From the NCBI GenBank assembly GCA_036655715.1, contig JAVVPO010000024.1, positions 1 to 29,871 of the forward strand: a stretch of 29,871 bases of DNA. Direction: 5' to 3'. The translations under genes were made by a program, and so were the position numbers. The DNA is from JAVVPO01 sp036655715 (GTDB taxonomy: Bacteria > Bacillota > Clostridia > Lachnospirales > Cellulosilyticaceae). Positions 23,203 to 29,871 of the stretch are shown one piece after another (positions within the stretch are counted from its first letter, which is position 1; every line of letters begins with the position of its first letter). The notes beneath the pieces were generated by a model, which worked only from the letters and a program-made list of their open reading frames with translations, was not told where the DNA came from and did not search any database.

Positions 23203-23781
23203 ATGTTAAATTATCTTTGGAGCTTTATGATTATATTTTCTATATTAATGGCTACTTTTGGCGGGGGTATGCAGGAACTTACTACCAGTATTCTTTCTTC
23301 TAGCCAGAGTGCGGTCAAGCTCTGTTTCGAGACTTGCGGCATTCTGGCTATGTGGATGGGGGTTATGCGTATTGCTGAAAATGCTGGCCTTATCGATACA
23401 CTTGCAAAGAAAATGACTCCTATCCTTAATTTTCTTTTCCCCAATATCCCCCAAAATCATCCTGCACGCAAATACATAGCTACCAATATCATCGCTAACT
23501 TTTTAGGTCTTGGCTGGGCAGCTACTCCTCCAGGACTTAAAGCTATGGTCGAGCTTCAAAGACTTAATAAAACTAGTGGTGTTGCAACTCATGATATGTG
23601 TATGTTTCTTATTGTCAATATCTCCTCCATTCAATTGCTTTCTATTAATATGATTTCCTACAGAGTTTCTTATGGTTCTATTAATCCAACCGAAGTTGTA
23701 GGTCCATCTATTATCGCCACTTTGATTTCTACTGTTGTAGCTATTACCTTCGCGAAAATAATGTATAGAAAGGAGCGATAA
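23203..23781 (+). CDS. spmA: Spore maturation protein A
   Basis: A membrane protein of the nucleoside-recognition/Gate superfamily needed for spore core dehydration and full heat resistance. Its 192 residues are family-typical. Recognisable segments are the GGGMQELTTSILSSSQSAVK start region, GILAMWMGVMRIAENAGLI, and NFLGLGWAATPPGLKAM. Four to five hydrophobic helices are visible. TAGGAGG-like binding site before ATG. spmB begins one base after its stop codon, so translation is coupled. Confidence 0.96.
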   Translation: MLNYLWSFMIIFSILMATFGGGMQELTTSILSSSQSAVKLCFETCGILAMWMGVMRIAENAGLIDTLAKKMTPILNFLFPNIPQNHPARKYIATNIIANFLGLGWAATPPGLKAMVELQRLNKTSGVATHDMCMFLIVNISSIQLLSINMISYRVSYGSINPTEVVGPSIIATLISTVVAITFAKIMYRKER

Positions 23782-23782
23782 T

Positions 23783-24316
23783 ATGAAATTCTTAATGTAC
23801 CTATCAGATTTTTTGGTTCCTACCGTTATAATTGCTATCGTTACCTACGGATTACTCAAAAAAGTTAATGTTTATGAATCCTTTATTGACGGCGCTACTG
23901 AAGGCCTCAAGGTGGTTGTTAATATCTTGCCTACACTTATTGGTCTTATGATGGCTGTAGGCATGTTGCGTGCTTCTGGCGCTTTAAATGGTATCGTAAC
24001 CTTATTAAGCCCCCTTATCAATCTCACTCATTTTCCAGCTGAGGTTGTCCCTATTGCTATGATGCGAACAGTTTCTTCCTCTGCCTCTACTGGACTTATT
24101 TTAGATATCTTCCAAACTTATGGCCCTGACTCTTTTCTCGGCAGACTTGTTTCTATCATGTTCGGGTGTACCGAAACTATTTTCTATACTATGTCAGTTT
24201 ACTTCATGACCATTAAGGTTAAGAAAACGAGATATACCGTTGTCGGCTGCCTTTTAGCTACTCTGGTAGGTATTATTGCTTCTTACTTCCTAACAATGTA
24301 TATTTTTGGTTATTAA
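23783..24316 (+). CDS. spmB: Spore maturation protein B
   Basis: Partner of SpmA in spore core dehydration, 177 residues, membrane-embedded. Family segments are ESFIDGATEGLKVVVNILPT, MMAVGMLRASGAL and MRTVSSSASTGLILDIFQT, with GCTETIFYTMSVYF in the second half. The ribosome binding site AAAGGAGCG lies inside the end of spmA. No strong terminator follows, only a weak stem TCCTAAAA / TTTTAGGA (24330-24364), so some read-through into the MORN gene is possible. Confidence 0.96.
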   Translation: MKFLMYLSDFLVPTVIIAIVTYGLLKKVNVYESFIDGATEGLKVVVNILPTLIGLMMAVGMLRASGALNGIVTLLSPLINLTHFPAEVVPIAMMRTVSSSASTGLILDIFQTYGPDSFLGRLVSIMFGCTETIFYTMSVYFMTIKVKKTRYTVVGCLLATLVGIIASYFLTMYIFGY

Positions 24317-24433
24317 TAATGTAGTTTTCTCCTAAAAATGATATAATTAATATATATTTTAGGATATAATTAAAATACATAGATTAAAGAAGACAAAGCT
24401 CATGCTAAATCTACAAATGAAGGAGTAATAATT

Positions 24434-25474
24434 ATGTTAAACAAACTAAAATCCCTATTTTCAAATAGTTCGGATATATATCAAAACGAAGTCCTCTATC
24501 ATAAAAATGGTTCTATCATGTATGAGGGAGATATAAAAGGTTCCCAGTATTATGGCACTGGTAAACTTTATAGCGAAGAAGGTACTTTGATTTATGAAGG
24601 GGAATTCAAAGCTGGTGAAACTCATGGCAAGGGAATTTCTTATCTTGATGTAAACGAAACTTATAAAGGTGACTTCTACAAAGGTGAAAGAACAGGTATG
24701 GGCGTTTATACATGGCCAGACGGTTCCTCCCATGAAGGATATTTTTTAAATGGTGTGCGTGAAGGTAAAGGTAAATTCCATCATGCTGATGGTACTCTTT
24801 ATGAAGGTACTTTTATGAACAACAAAATTCAAGGTGCTGGCATTGCAACTTTTTCAGACGGTACTCTCTATGAAGGTGAATTCAGAGATGGCAAAGTTAC
24901 AGGTCGTGGCAAGTTACATATTAAAGATGTAGGTATTTACGAAGGTGATATCCTAGATGGGAAACCTCATGGCAAGGGTACTCTTACCTACTTAGATGGT
25001 TCTATGTATCGAGGCGATGTAGAAAATGGTGAACTGACTGGAAAAGGCATGAAAACTTTTGAGAATGGTCATAAATATATCGGTCAGTTCAAAGATGGAA
25101 AAATGCATGGTAAAGGTAGCTATGAAGATGAAACAGGTCACCGCTATGAAGGAATCTTCGAAGATGATTATATGCTAGAACCTACTCATGCAGTCTTAGA
25201 AATCACTGGTGTCGGACACTATGAAGGCGAAATCCTAGATGGCGTGCCTCATGGACTTGGTGTTTTCCATCTAGTAGATGGTACTATTTATAGAGGTGAT
25301 ATGGTCCATGGTCATATGACTGGTAAGGCTACTAAATCTTTCCCTAATGGACATAAATATGTAGGTCAATTTGTAGATGGTCGTATGCATGGTAAAGGTA
25401 CCTATCAAGATGATACAGGTGTCACTTATATGGGGCTTTTTGAAGAAGGTTATATGGTTGAACGCCTCGCTTAA
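24434..25474 (+). CDS. MORN-repeat protein with internal duplication
   Basis: 346 residues made almost wholly of about 13 MORN-type repeats (consensus Y-x-G-x-F/D-x-x-G-x-x-x-G-x-G) from residue 28 on. No signal peptide or membrane helix is present, so it is probably cytoplasmic. MORN beta-hairpin sheets mediate protein or membrane contacts. Residues 161-249 and 255-343 form a tandem duplication with a period of 94 residues (282 bases), with about 53 of 89 positions identical by eye. Each copy opens with a YEG-ILDG-PHG unit and closes with HGKG-Y-D-TG and a Tyr-Met pair. AAGGAG precedes ATG. It follows spmAB on the same strand; a sporulation role is possible from position but not shown. Confidence 0.9.
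   Translation: MLNKLKSLFSNSSDIYQNEVLYHKNGSIMYEGDIKGSQYYGTGKLYSEEGTLIYEGEFKAGETHGKGISYLDVNETYKGDFYKGERTGMGVYTWPDGSSHEGYFLNGVREGKGKFHHADGTLYEGTFMNNKIQGAGIATFSDGTLYEGEFRDGKVTGRGKLHIKDVGIYEGDILDGKPHGKGTLTYLDGSMYRGDVENGELTGKGMKTFENGHKYIGQFKDGKMHGKGSYEDETGHRYEGIFEDDYMLEPTHAVLEITGVGHYEGEILDGVPHGLGVFHLVDGTIYRGDMVHGHMTGKATKSFPNGHKYVGQFVDGRMHGKGTYQDDTGVTYMGLFEEGYMVERLA
24936..25462 (+). repeat. 282-base-period tandem duplication inside the MORN gene
   Basis: The two coding segments for residues 161-249 and 255-343 align without gaps at the protein level. Divergence at many third positions shows the copies are not brand new, but they are far more alike than the remaining MORN units. A five-residue junction lies between them. 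Confidence 0.8.
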
Positions 25475-25551
25475 TTTTTATAAAATCTACTCACCCTTAT
25501 AGATTTATCTCATATACTATATTGAGCTTATCTATAAAGGTGGTCCAACAA

Positions 25552-25752
25552 ATGGAAAGATGGAAAAATTATGGACTTTGGGTATCTATAGCTGCTCTTA
25601 TTCCACTCGTTCTTTCTTCATTCGGCATCAACATCATCCCCAATTATCAAGAAATAGTTAATGCTATTCTAACTATTTTGGTCACTGCCGGTATCCTTAA
25701 CAACCCTACTACAGTTACCAAGTGGTTCAAGGATGATACTGATACTAAATAA
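25552..25752 (+). CDS. Phage holin-like small membrane protein
   Basis: 66 residues from ATG 25552, preceded by AAAGGTGG; a longer TTG-initiated frame includes the binding site itself. Two hydrophobic helices (about 8-27 and 37-55) flank a short loop with YQEIVNAIL and are followed by ILNNPTT and a charged tail. That order is characteristic of phage holins of the Phage_holin_5_2/Hol44-like kind. No endolysin, phage structural or integrase gene is near. It may be a domesticated holin or a remnant. A terminator follows directly, and the MORN gene lies upstream without a strong terminator between, so they may be co-transcribed. Confidence 0.78.
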   Translation: MERWKNYGLWVSIAALIPLVLSSFGINIIPNYQEIVNAILTILVTAGILNNPTTVTKWFKDDTDTK

Positions 25753-25763
25753 TTTAAGCTTTT

Positions 25764-25800
25764 CAAAAAGACTGATAACCTATTGTTACCAGTCTTTTTG
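25764..25800 (+). terminator. Terminator after the holin-like gene
   Basis: CAAAAAGACTG (25764-25774) pairs with CAGTCTTTTTG (25790-25800), with an inner TAAC/GTTA pairing. Confidence 0.9.
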
Positions 25801-25955
25801 AGTTTATATAAATCTATATATTCTATATGGTATATCTTACCTTTTTATTTTTTATATTTATGGGAACTTTATAGATCTATTCCCCGTCTTACTTTATATA
25901 ACAAATTAATATCACTGTTAATAAATTTTTTTATTATAGAAAGGTAAATTAAATC

Positions 25956-26504
25956 ATGAAAAAACTTACAAGAATTTTAGCAACTCTTTTAGCATTAACT
26001 ATAGCAAGTACGAGCTTTGTAGCTTGTAGCAAAGCACCTACTGACAATAATTCTTCTTCATCTAGTGAAACTACTCCTGGCACAACACTTACAGAAGGTT
26101 CTACTCTAGAAGACATCGTTAATAGCATCAACGAAGAAATAGGTCTTCAAATGCCATCTCCTGTTGATGAGGTAGCACTTAATGACTTATTCCACATCAC
26201 TTCTGATATGACGGAAGAGTTCTCAGGTCTTTTTGCTATGGTAATGACTTCATCTGATAACGTTATAGCTGTAAAAGCAGCTCCTGGTAAAATAGTAGAT
26301 GTAACCGCTGCTCTTGAGCAAAGAAAAACAGATCTAGTAGAGTCTTTCTCTCAATACCTTCCAGATCAATTTGAAAAAGCACAAGCTGGTAAAGTCATTA
26401 CTAAAGGTGATTATGCTTTCCTTATTATTCTTGGAGATTATGAAAAAGGATTTGATAACGAGGTAGCAAAAGCTGAGGAAATTATTAACAGTTTCTTTAA
26501 CTAA
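25956..26504 (+). CDS. DUF4358 lipoprotein
   Basis: 182 residues. A Lys-rich start and hydrophobic stretch end in the lipobox FVAC with lipidated Cys 24. A Ser/Thr/Asn-rich linker (25-50) and one compact domain follow. That domain has VIAVKAAPGKIVDVTAALEQR, QYLPDQFEKAQAGKVITKGDY and a final helix, the pattern of DUF4358 proteins. These are often found beside MBOAT and DHHW genes, as here. The protein is predicted to be anchored outside the membrane; its biochemical function is unknown. AAAGG-type ribosome binding site. A hairpin with a T tract separates it from the MBOAT gene, so the three genes are not one uninterrupted transcript. Confidence 0.88.
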   Translation: MKKLTRILATLLALTIASTSFVACSKAPTDNNSSSSSETTPGTTLTEGSTLEDIVNSINEEIGLQMPSPVDEVALNDLFHITSDMTEEFSGLFAMVMTSSDNVIAVKAAPGKIVDVTAALEQRKTDLVESFSQYLPDQFEKAQAGKVITKGDYAFLIILGDYEKGFDNEVAKAEEIINSFFN

Positions 26505-26521
26505 TTAAAGCCCCTTATAAT

Positions 26522-26566
26522 AAGTAGGATAGATTACTTACTCAAGTAGTTATATCCTACTTTTTT
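26522..26566 (+). terminator. Terminator or attenuator between the DUF4358 and MBOAT genes
   Basis: AAGTAGGATA (26522-26531) pairs with TATCCTACTT (26553-26562), with additional inner pairing, followed by six T. It lies inside the functional module and may set a lower level for the downstream enzymes. Confidence 0.8.
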
Positions 26567-26597
26567 CACGATATTATTTATTACAAAGGAGGTACCT

Positions 26598-27974
26598 ATG
26601 GTATTTAGTAGTATCCTTTTTATATTTAGGTTCTTGCCTATTGCCTTTTTAATTTATTACCTAACACCTTATAGGTTAAAAAACTTTACTATTCTTATTT
26701 TAAGCCTATTCTTCTACTCTTGGGGCGAACCAAAATACTTCCCCATTATGATAGCTTCTATCTTAGTAGATTTCATTGCTTCTAGATGCATTGAACGGTT
26801 TAGATCAAACAAGTCGCTATGCATTAGCTTTTTAACACTGTCTATTTTCTTCAATATGGGTATGCTTTTCTTCTTCAAGTATGCAAATTTCTTTATTGAT
26901 AATATTAATGCAGTGACAACACTAGAACTAACCCCCATTGCGCTTACCTTACCTTTAGGCATTAGCTTCTATACTTTCCAAACGCTTTCTTATACTATTG
27001 ATGTTTATCTTGGTAAAGTAAAAGCAGAACGCAATATCATTAATTTTGGGGCTTTCGTTGCGCTTTTCCCTCAACTTATAGCCGGTCCTATTGTCAAATA
27101 CACAGATATTAATAAAGCACTTCAATCACGTACTATGAATCTTGCTCAAATCCAAGATGGGGTTAAGCTGTTCATCCTCGGTCTTGGTAGTAAAGTACTT
27201 ATTGCTAATAACGTTGGTTCTCTCTGGACCGAGGTCGAACGTCTTGGACTTGGTTCTTTATCTACGCCTCTAGCTTGGCTTGGCCTCCTTGCCTTCGGTC
27301 TTCAGATTTACTTTGACTTTAGTGGTTATTCCCTTATGGCTATTGGTCTTGGTAAAATGCTAGGATTTGACTTCCCTCGCAACTTCAACTTCCCTTATAT
27401 CTCTCGTAGTATGACAGAGTTCTGGCGAAGATGGCATATCACACTCGGTAGTTGGTTTAGAGAATATCTCTATATCCCTCTTGGTGGTAATCGTAAGGGA
27501 TTAGGCCGTACTTACATTAACTTACTTGTTGTTTGGGCATTTACAGGATTTTGGCATGGTGCAAGTTGGAACTTTGTCCTTTGGGGACTCTTCTTCTTTG
27601 TACTTATTTCTATAGAAAAGGCTGGACTTCTTCGTTTCTTAGAACATAGCAAAGTCTTCTCTAGAGTCTATGTCATCTTCTTCCTACTCATTAGCTGGGG
27701 ATTATTTGCTATTACAGATTTGAATTTATTAGGTGAGTTTCTTGGTAATCTATTTACTTTCCAAGAGGGTATTTCCCCTATTTATTATTTGCGTAATTAC
27801 TTAGTTACTTTAATCATAGCTTGTGTTTTTGCAACACCAATTATCTCTAATCTATTTAATAAAATCAAACATAAAGAATGGCTTTCTAATCTTATCTACT
27901 TAAGTATTTTCCTACTTTCTGTAGCTTACTTAGTCGATGCAACCTATAATCCATTCTTATACTTTAGATTCTAA
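26598..27974 (+). CDS. MBOAT-family O-acyltransferase (AlgI-like)
   Basis: 458 residues and about eleven membrane helices. It is predicted to pass an acyl (probably acetyl) group across the membrane for O-acylation of an extracellular polymer. Family marks are FFYSWGEPKYFPIM, PLGISFYTFQTLSYTIDVY, FPQLIAGPIVKY, the DFSGYSLMAIGLGKMLG and MTEFWRRWHITLGSWFREYLY-type blocks (the latter around 275-295), and the catalytic His in FWHGASWNF (H320). AAAGGAGG precedes ATG. The DHHW gene starts 12 bases after its stop, an AlgI/AlgJ-like pairing. The target polymer is unknown. Confidence 0.95.
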   Translation: MVFSSILFIFRFLPIAFLIYYLTPYRLKNFTILILSLFFYSWGEPKYFPIMIASILVDFIASRCIERFRSNKSLCISFLTLSIFFNMGMLFFFKYANFFIDNINAVTTLELTPIALTLPLGISFYTFQTLSYTIDVYLGKVKAERNIINFGAFVALFPQLIAGPIVKYTDINKALQSRTMNLAQIQDGVKLFILGLGSKVLIANNVGSLWTEVERLGLGSLSTPLAWLGLLAFGLQIYFDFSGYSLMAIGLGKMLGFDFPRNFNFPYISRSMTEFWRRWHITLGSWFREYLYIPLGGNRKGLGRTYINLLVVWAFTGFWHGASWNFVLWGLFFFVLISIEKAGLLRFLEHSKVFSRVYVIFFLLISWGLFAITDLNLLGEFLGNLFTFQEGISPIYYLRNYLVTLIIACVFATPIISNLFNKIKHKEWLSNLIYLSIFLLSVAYLVDATYNPFLYFRF

Positions 27975-27986
27975 GGAGGGGCCTAG

Positions 27987-29114
27987 ATGCTTAATTTCAA
28001 AAAATATGCTTTACTTATCACCTTTGCCACTCTTATTGTAGGTATAAGTACCGTTGATATGGTTAAAGCCGATAAAAGCTTCTCTGAGCTTGAAAATCGT
28101 GTACTCTCTAAAAAGCCTACACTCACTTCAAAAAGCTTTTTAGCTGGAGAGTATAGCGGTAAATATGAAAAATATATCAACGATCAATTTCTCTTTAGAA
28201 ATAGCTGGATTGATCTTAAATCAAGAGCTGAATATGCTTTGGGTAAGATAGAAAATAATGGTATTATCTATGGCAAAGATTCTTATATGTTCGAGAAGTT
28301 TGATAGTCTAAATGAAGATACACTTACTAAAAATGTAGACTCTATCAAAGTATTTATGGAAAAGTACAATTTGCCAACTACATTTGCCTTGATTCCTAAC
28401 TCTTATATGATTCTAGGAAACAAATTACCTAAAGGCAGTGTACTGCTTAATCAATTCGACTATATAAATACTATTTATCAGTTTTTAGACAAAAGCGCTA
28501 TACGCTCTATAGACTTATCTAATATATTATCTGAGCATAAAGAAGATTATATTTATTATCGTACAGATCATCACTGGACCACTTATGGCGCCTATCTAGG
28601 TTACACCACTTTTGTACAATCTCTCGGGTTATCACCAGTAAACTTAGAGACGCTTAATACCACAAATGTCACAGACTTCTATGGTACTTATTTCTCTAAG
28701 ACTAAGTTATTTAACGCTTTAAGCGATACCATTACTTACTATCCTATGGATGTGAGTATAACTATAGACGCTCAGCCTTATGAAGGTCTTTATGATATGG
28801 AAAAATGGGAACTGCGTGATAAGTATGCAGGATTCTTATGGGGAAATAATGGAGTAACAGTTATAAAGAGTACGCATAACATGAATAAACAAGATGGCCA
28901 AACGTCTCGTATTCTTGTTTTTAAGGATTCTTATGCTAACTCTTTTATCCCTTTCTTAACCTATAACTTTGATGAAATTCATGTGATAGACCTTCGCTCA
29001 CTTCCTATGAAACTTAGCGCATATATGTCACAGTATGCATTTGATGAGGTACTTATTATGTATAATTTCAAAAACTTTGCTGAAGATACTAATATCACAC
29101 GTATTAAACATTAG
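27987..29114 (+). CDS. DHHW-family protein, AlgJ/AlgX-like acetylation partner
   Basis: 375 residues with a single N-terminal hydrophobic segment (about 6-24), acting as signal anchor, then an extracellular domain. The opening block SELENRVLSKKP and KYINDQFLFRNSWI are typical of DHHW proteins. The name-giving motif is at D194-H195-H196-W197, followed by TTYGAYLGY. VFKDSYANSFIPFL supplies a candidate nucleophile S315. These residues form an SGNH-like catalytic set in AlgJ/AlgX relatives, so it probably transfers the acyl group delivered by the MBOAT protein. AAGGAGG precedes ATG; it is co-transcribed with the MBOAT gene. Confidence 0.92.
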   Translation: MLNFKKYALLITFATLIVGISTVDMVKADKSFSELENRVLSKKPTLTSKSFLAGEYSGKYEKYINDQFLFRNSWIDLKSRAEYALGKIENNGIIYGKDSYMFEKFDSLNEDTLTKNVDSIKVFMEKYNLPTTFALIPNSYMILGNKLPKGSVLLNQFDYINTIYQFLDKSAIRSIDLSNILSEHKEDYIYYRTDHHWTTYGAYLGYTTFVQSLGLSPVNLETLNTTNVTDFYGTYFSKTKLFNALSDTITYYPMDVSITIDAQPYEGLYDMEKWELRDKYAGFLWGNNGVTVIKSTHNMNKQDGQTSRILVFKDSYANSFIPFLTYNFDEIHVIDLRSLPMKLSAYMSQYAFDEVLIMYNFKNFAEDTNITRIKH

Positions 29115-29133
29115 AAATAAAATTCTAAAATAA

Positions 29134-29181
29134 GAGGGTGCGTACTGCATTAGATTGATATCTAATACAATACGTACCCTC
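29134..29181. terminator. Long bidirectional terminator hairpin
   Basis: 22-base arms, left beginning GAGGGTGCGTACTGC (29134-29155) and right ending TACGTACCCTC (29160-29181), pair with three non-Watson-Crick positions around TGAT. It lies between convergent genes, but the T tracts are short. Confidence 0.75.
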
Positions 29182-29190
29182 AGTTAATTT

Positions 29191-29871
29191 TTATATTACA
29201 AGTCTTACGCCTAATGTTGTAAGCACTCGGTTTATTGGATTAAATATAGTTGTGGATGCTGACCCCGCAAATAATAAGCCAACAGCAACATTATTACCCG
29301 TCAAAACTAGACTTCCTGAATCCCCAGATGAACTCATTGCAGTACTCATAATCTGATTTCTGAATATAGCTCTTTTACCACCAGAATATCCTACAGATAC
29401 AGTACCATTAACACCAGTAACTATACCAGTTGTTAGTTCTGTAGTTCTTCCAGCTTTCTTAAGAGGCATACCTAAAACAGCATTTGTTGTTCCTGTTACA
29501 GCGCCAATTAAAGCAATGTTTTTAGACACTTGTGAGGGATTAGGAATAGCAGCAATTGCGGCATCTACATAGTTAACAGGTGTAAACGTTGCAGTTACAA
29601 AAGATATTGTAATAAATCTACTTAATGAGGCGATACTATTTGCTGGAACCCCACCATCTAATACTGCTGGTTGCAAAATAGGTGTATGGAGAGGCTCTGT
29701 ATTTTCACCTGCTAAAACGTGATTATTACTTAATATATACTGTGTAGTACCATCTGTAACTAAAGCTCCAGCTGTTCCAGCTAAAAATAAATTTTGTGGA
29801 CCAACACTGTAACCAAAAAGCATTGGCCTTACATAACTAACAAGTGAACTAGCTTGAATGAATCCTGATTC
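29191..29871 (-). CDS. Chymotrypsin-fold serine protease, N-terminus outside the window
   Basis: The frame stays open through the window edge: 16 further codons upstream of the internal Met at 29823 continue without a stop and encode SYVRP before that Met, a family-typical lead-in. The true start is therefore beyond 29871. At least 226 residues are visible. Counting from the internal Met, the catalytic triad is His 35 (LSNNHVLAG), Asp 87 (NYVDAAIAAI) and Ser 169 (SSSGDSGSL). KKAGRTTELTTG and GLLFAGS are typical of a bacterial trypsin-like family. Whether a signal peptide exists cannot be seen. The substrate is unknown. Confidence 0.88.
   Translation of the reverse strand, partial: ESGFIQASSLVSYVRPMLFGYSVGPQNLFLAGTAGALVTDGTTQYILSNNHVLAGENTEPLHTPILQPAVLDGGVPANSIASLSRFITISFVTATFTPVNYVDAAIAAIPNPSQVSKNIALIGAVTGTTNAVLGMPLKKAGRTTELTTGIVTGVNGTVSVGYSGGKRAIFRNQIMSTAMSSSGDSGSLVLTGNNVAVGLLFAGSASTTIFNPINRVLTTLGVRLVI

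Noticed and set aside
25552..25752. Prophage or mobile island around the holin-like gene
   Set aside because: No integrase, structural, lysin or attachment-site repeats are visible; flanking genes are ordinary chromosomal genes.
1..29871. CRISPR arrays, tRNA/rRNA genes, insertion sequences
   Set aside because: No regularly spaced repeats, no tRNA-like cloverleaf with conserved arms, and no transposase-like proteins were seen on reading both strands.

Overview
The window is AT-rich DNA from a low-GC, endospore-forming Firmicute. It carries spmA/spmB, an AbrB-type regulator, a T-box in front of ileS, strong AGGAGG-type ribosome binding sites and many hairpin/T-tract terminators. The gene set and protein style fit class Clostridia, probably Lachnospirales and possibly a Cellulosilyticum-like organism. 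That lineage call is inference from protein resemblance. I see no CRISPR array, tRNA, rRNA, transposase or prophage block; the one phage-type gene is a lone holin-like reading frame.

Layout. 1-3811: a promoter and isoleucine T-box leader, then about 300 bases of palindrome-rich DNA, then ileS (eukaryote-like type 2 IleRS). 3864-5447, minus strand: a CorA-type metal transporter with a long leader containing an unexplained hairpin-bracketed element, preceded by a 51-residue basic protein too short for routine calling. 5627-6343: an unknown four-helix membrane protein. 6423-8742, minus: a Zn/Cd/Pb P-type ATPase with an unusually clear TTGACA-N17-TATAAT promoter that has SmtB/CadC-like operators in and downstream of it. 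8847-12830: an M18 aminopeptidase and glycogen phosphorylase, each followed by its own terminator.

12920-17642 is a housekeeping run: a Usp-like protein, thymidine kinase, threonylcarbamoyl-AMP synthase, RpiB, Upp and a WecA/TagO-type glycosyl carrier transferase. Upp and the transferase are separated by an odd 338-base stretch with nested inverted repeats. 17705-18739: a zinc-dependent phospholipase C-like protein. 18742-22825 is read on the minus strand: a RelA/SpoT-domain protein with a degenerate synthetase motif and a long helical C-terminal part, co-transcribed with an alpha/beta hydrolase; a DegV fatty-acid-binding protein; a 41-residue single-helix protein; and an AbrB regulator lacking the cysteines usual in clostridial homologues.

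23203-29114 is on the plus strand: spmA-spmB, a MORN-repeat protein with a recent 94-residue internal duplication, the holin-like protein, then a cell-surface acylation module of DUF4358 lipoprotein, MBOAT acyltransferase and DHHW protein. The window ends in a chymotrypsin-fold serine protease on the minus strand whose N-terminus lies outside.

The parts most worth a second look are the insert between the T-box and ileS, the element in the corA leader, the RelA-like protein, the Cys-less AbrB, the MORN/holin/DUF4358/MBOAT/DHHW neighbourhood beside sporulation genes, and the 16187-16524 island. I found no clear new defence or mobile system.
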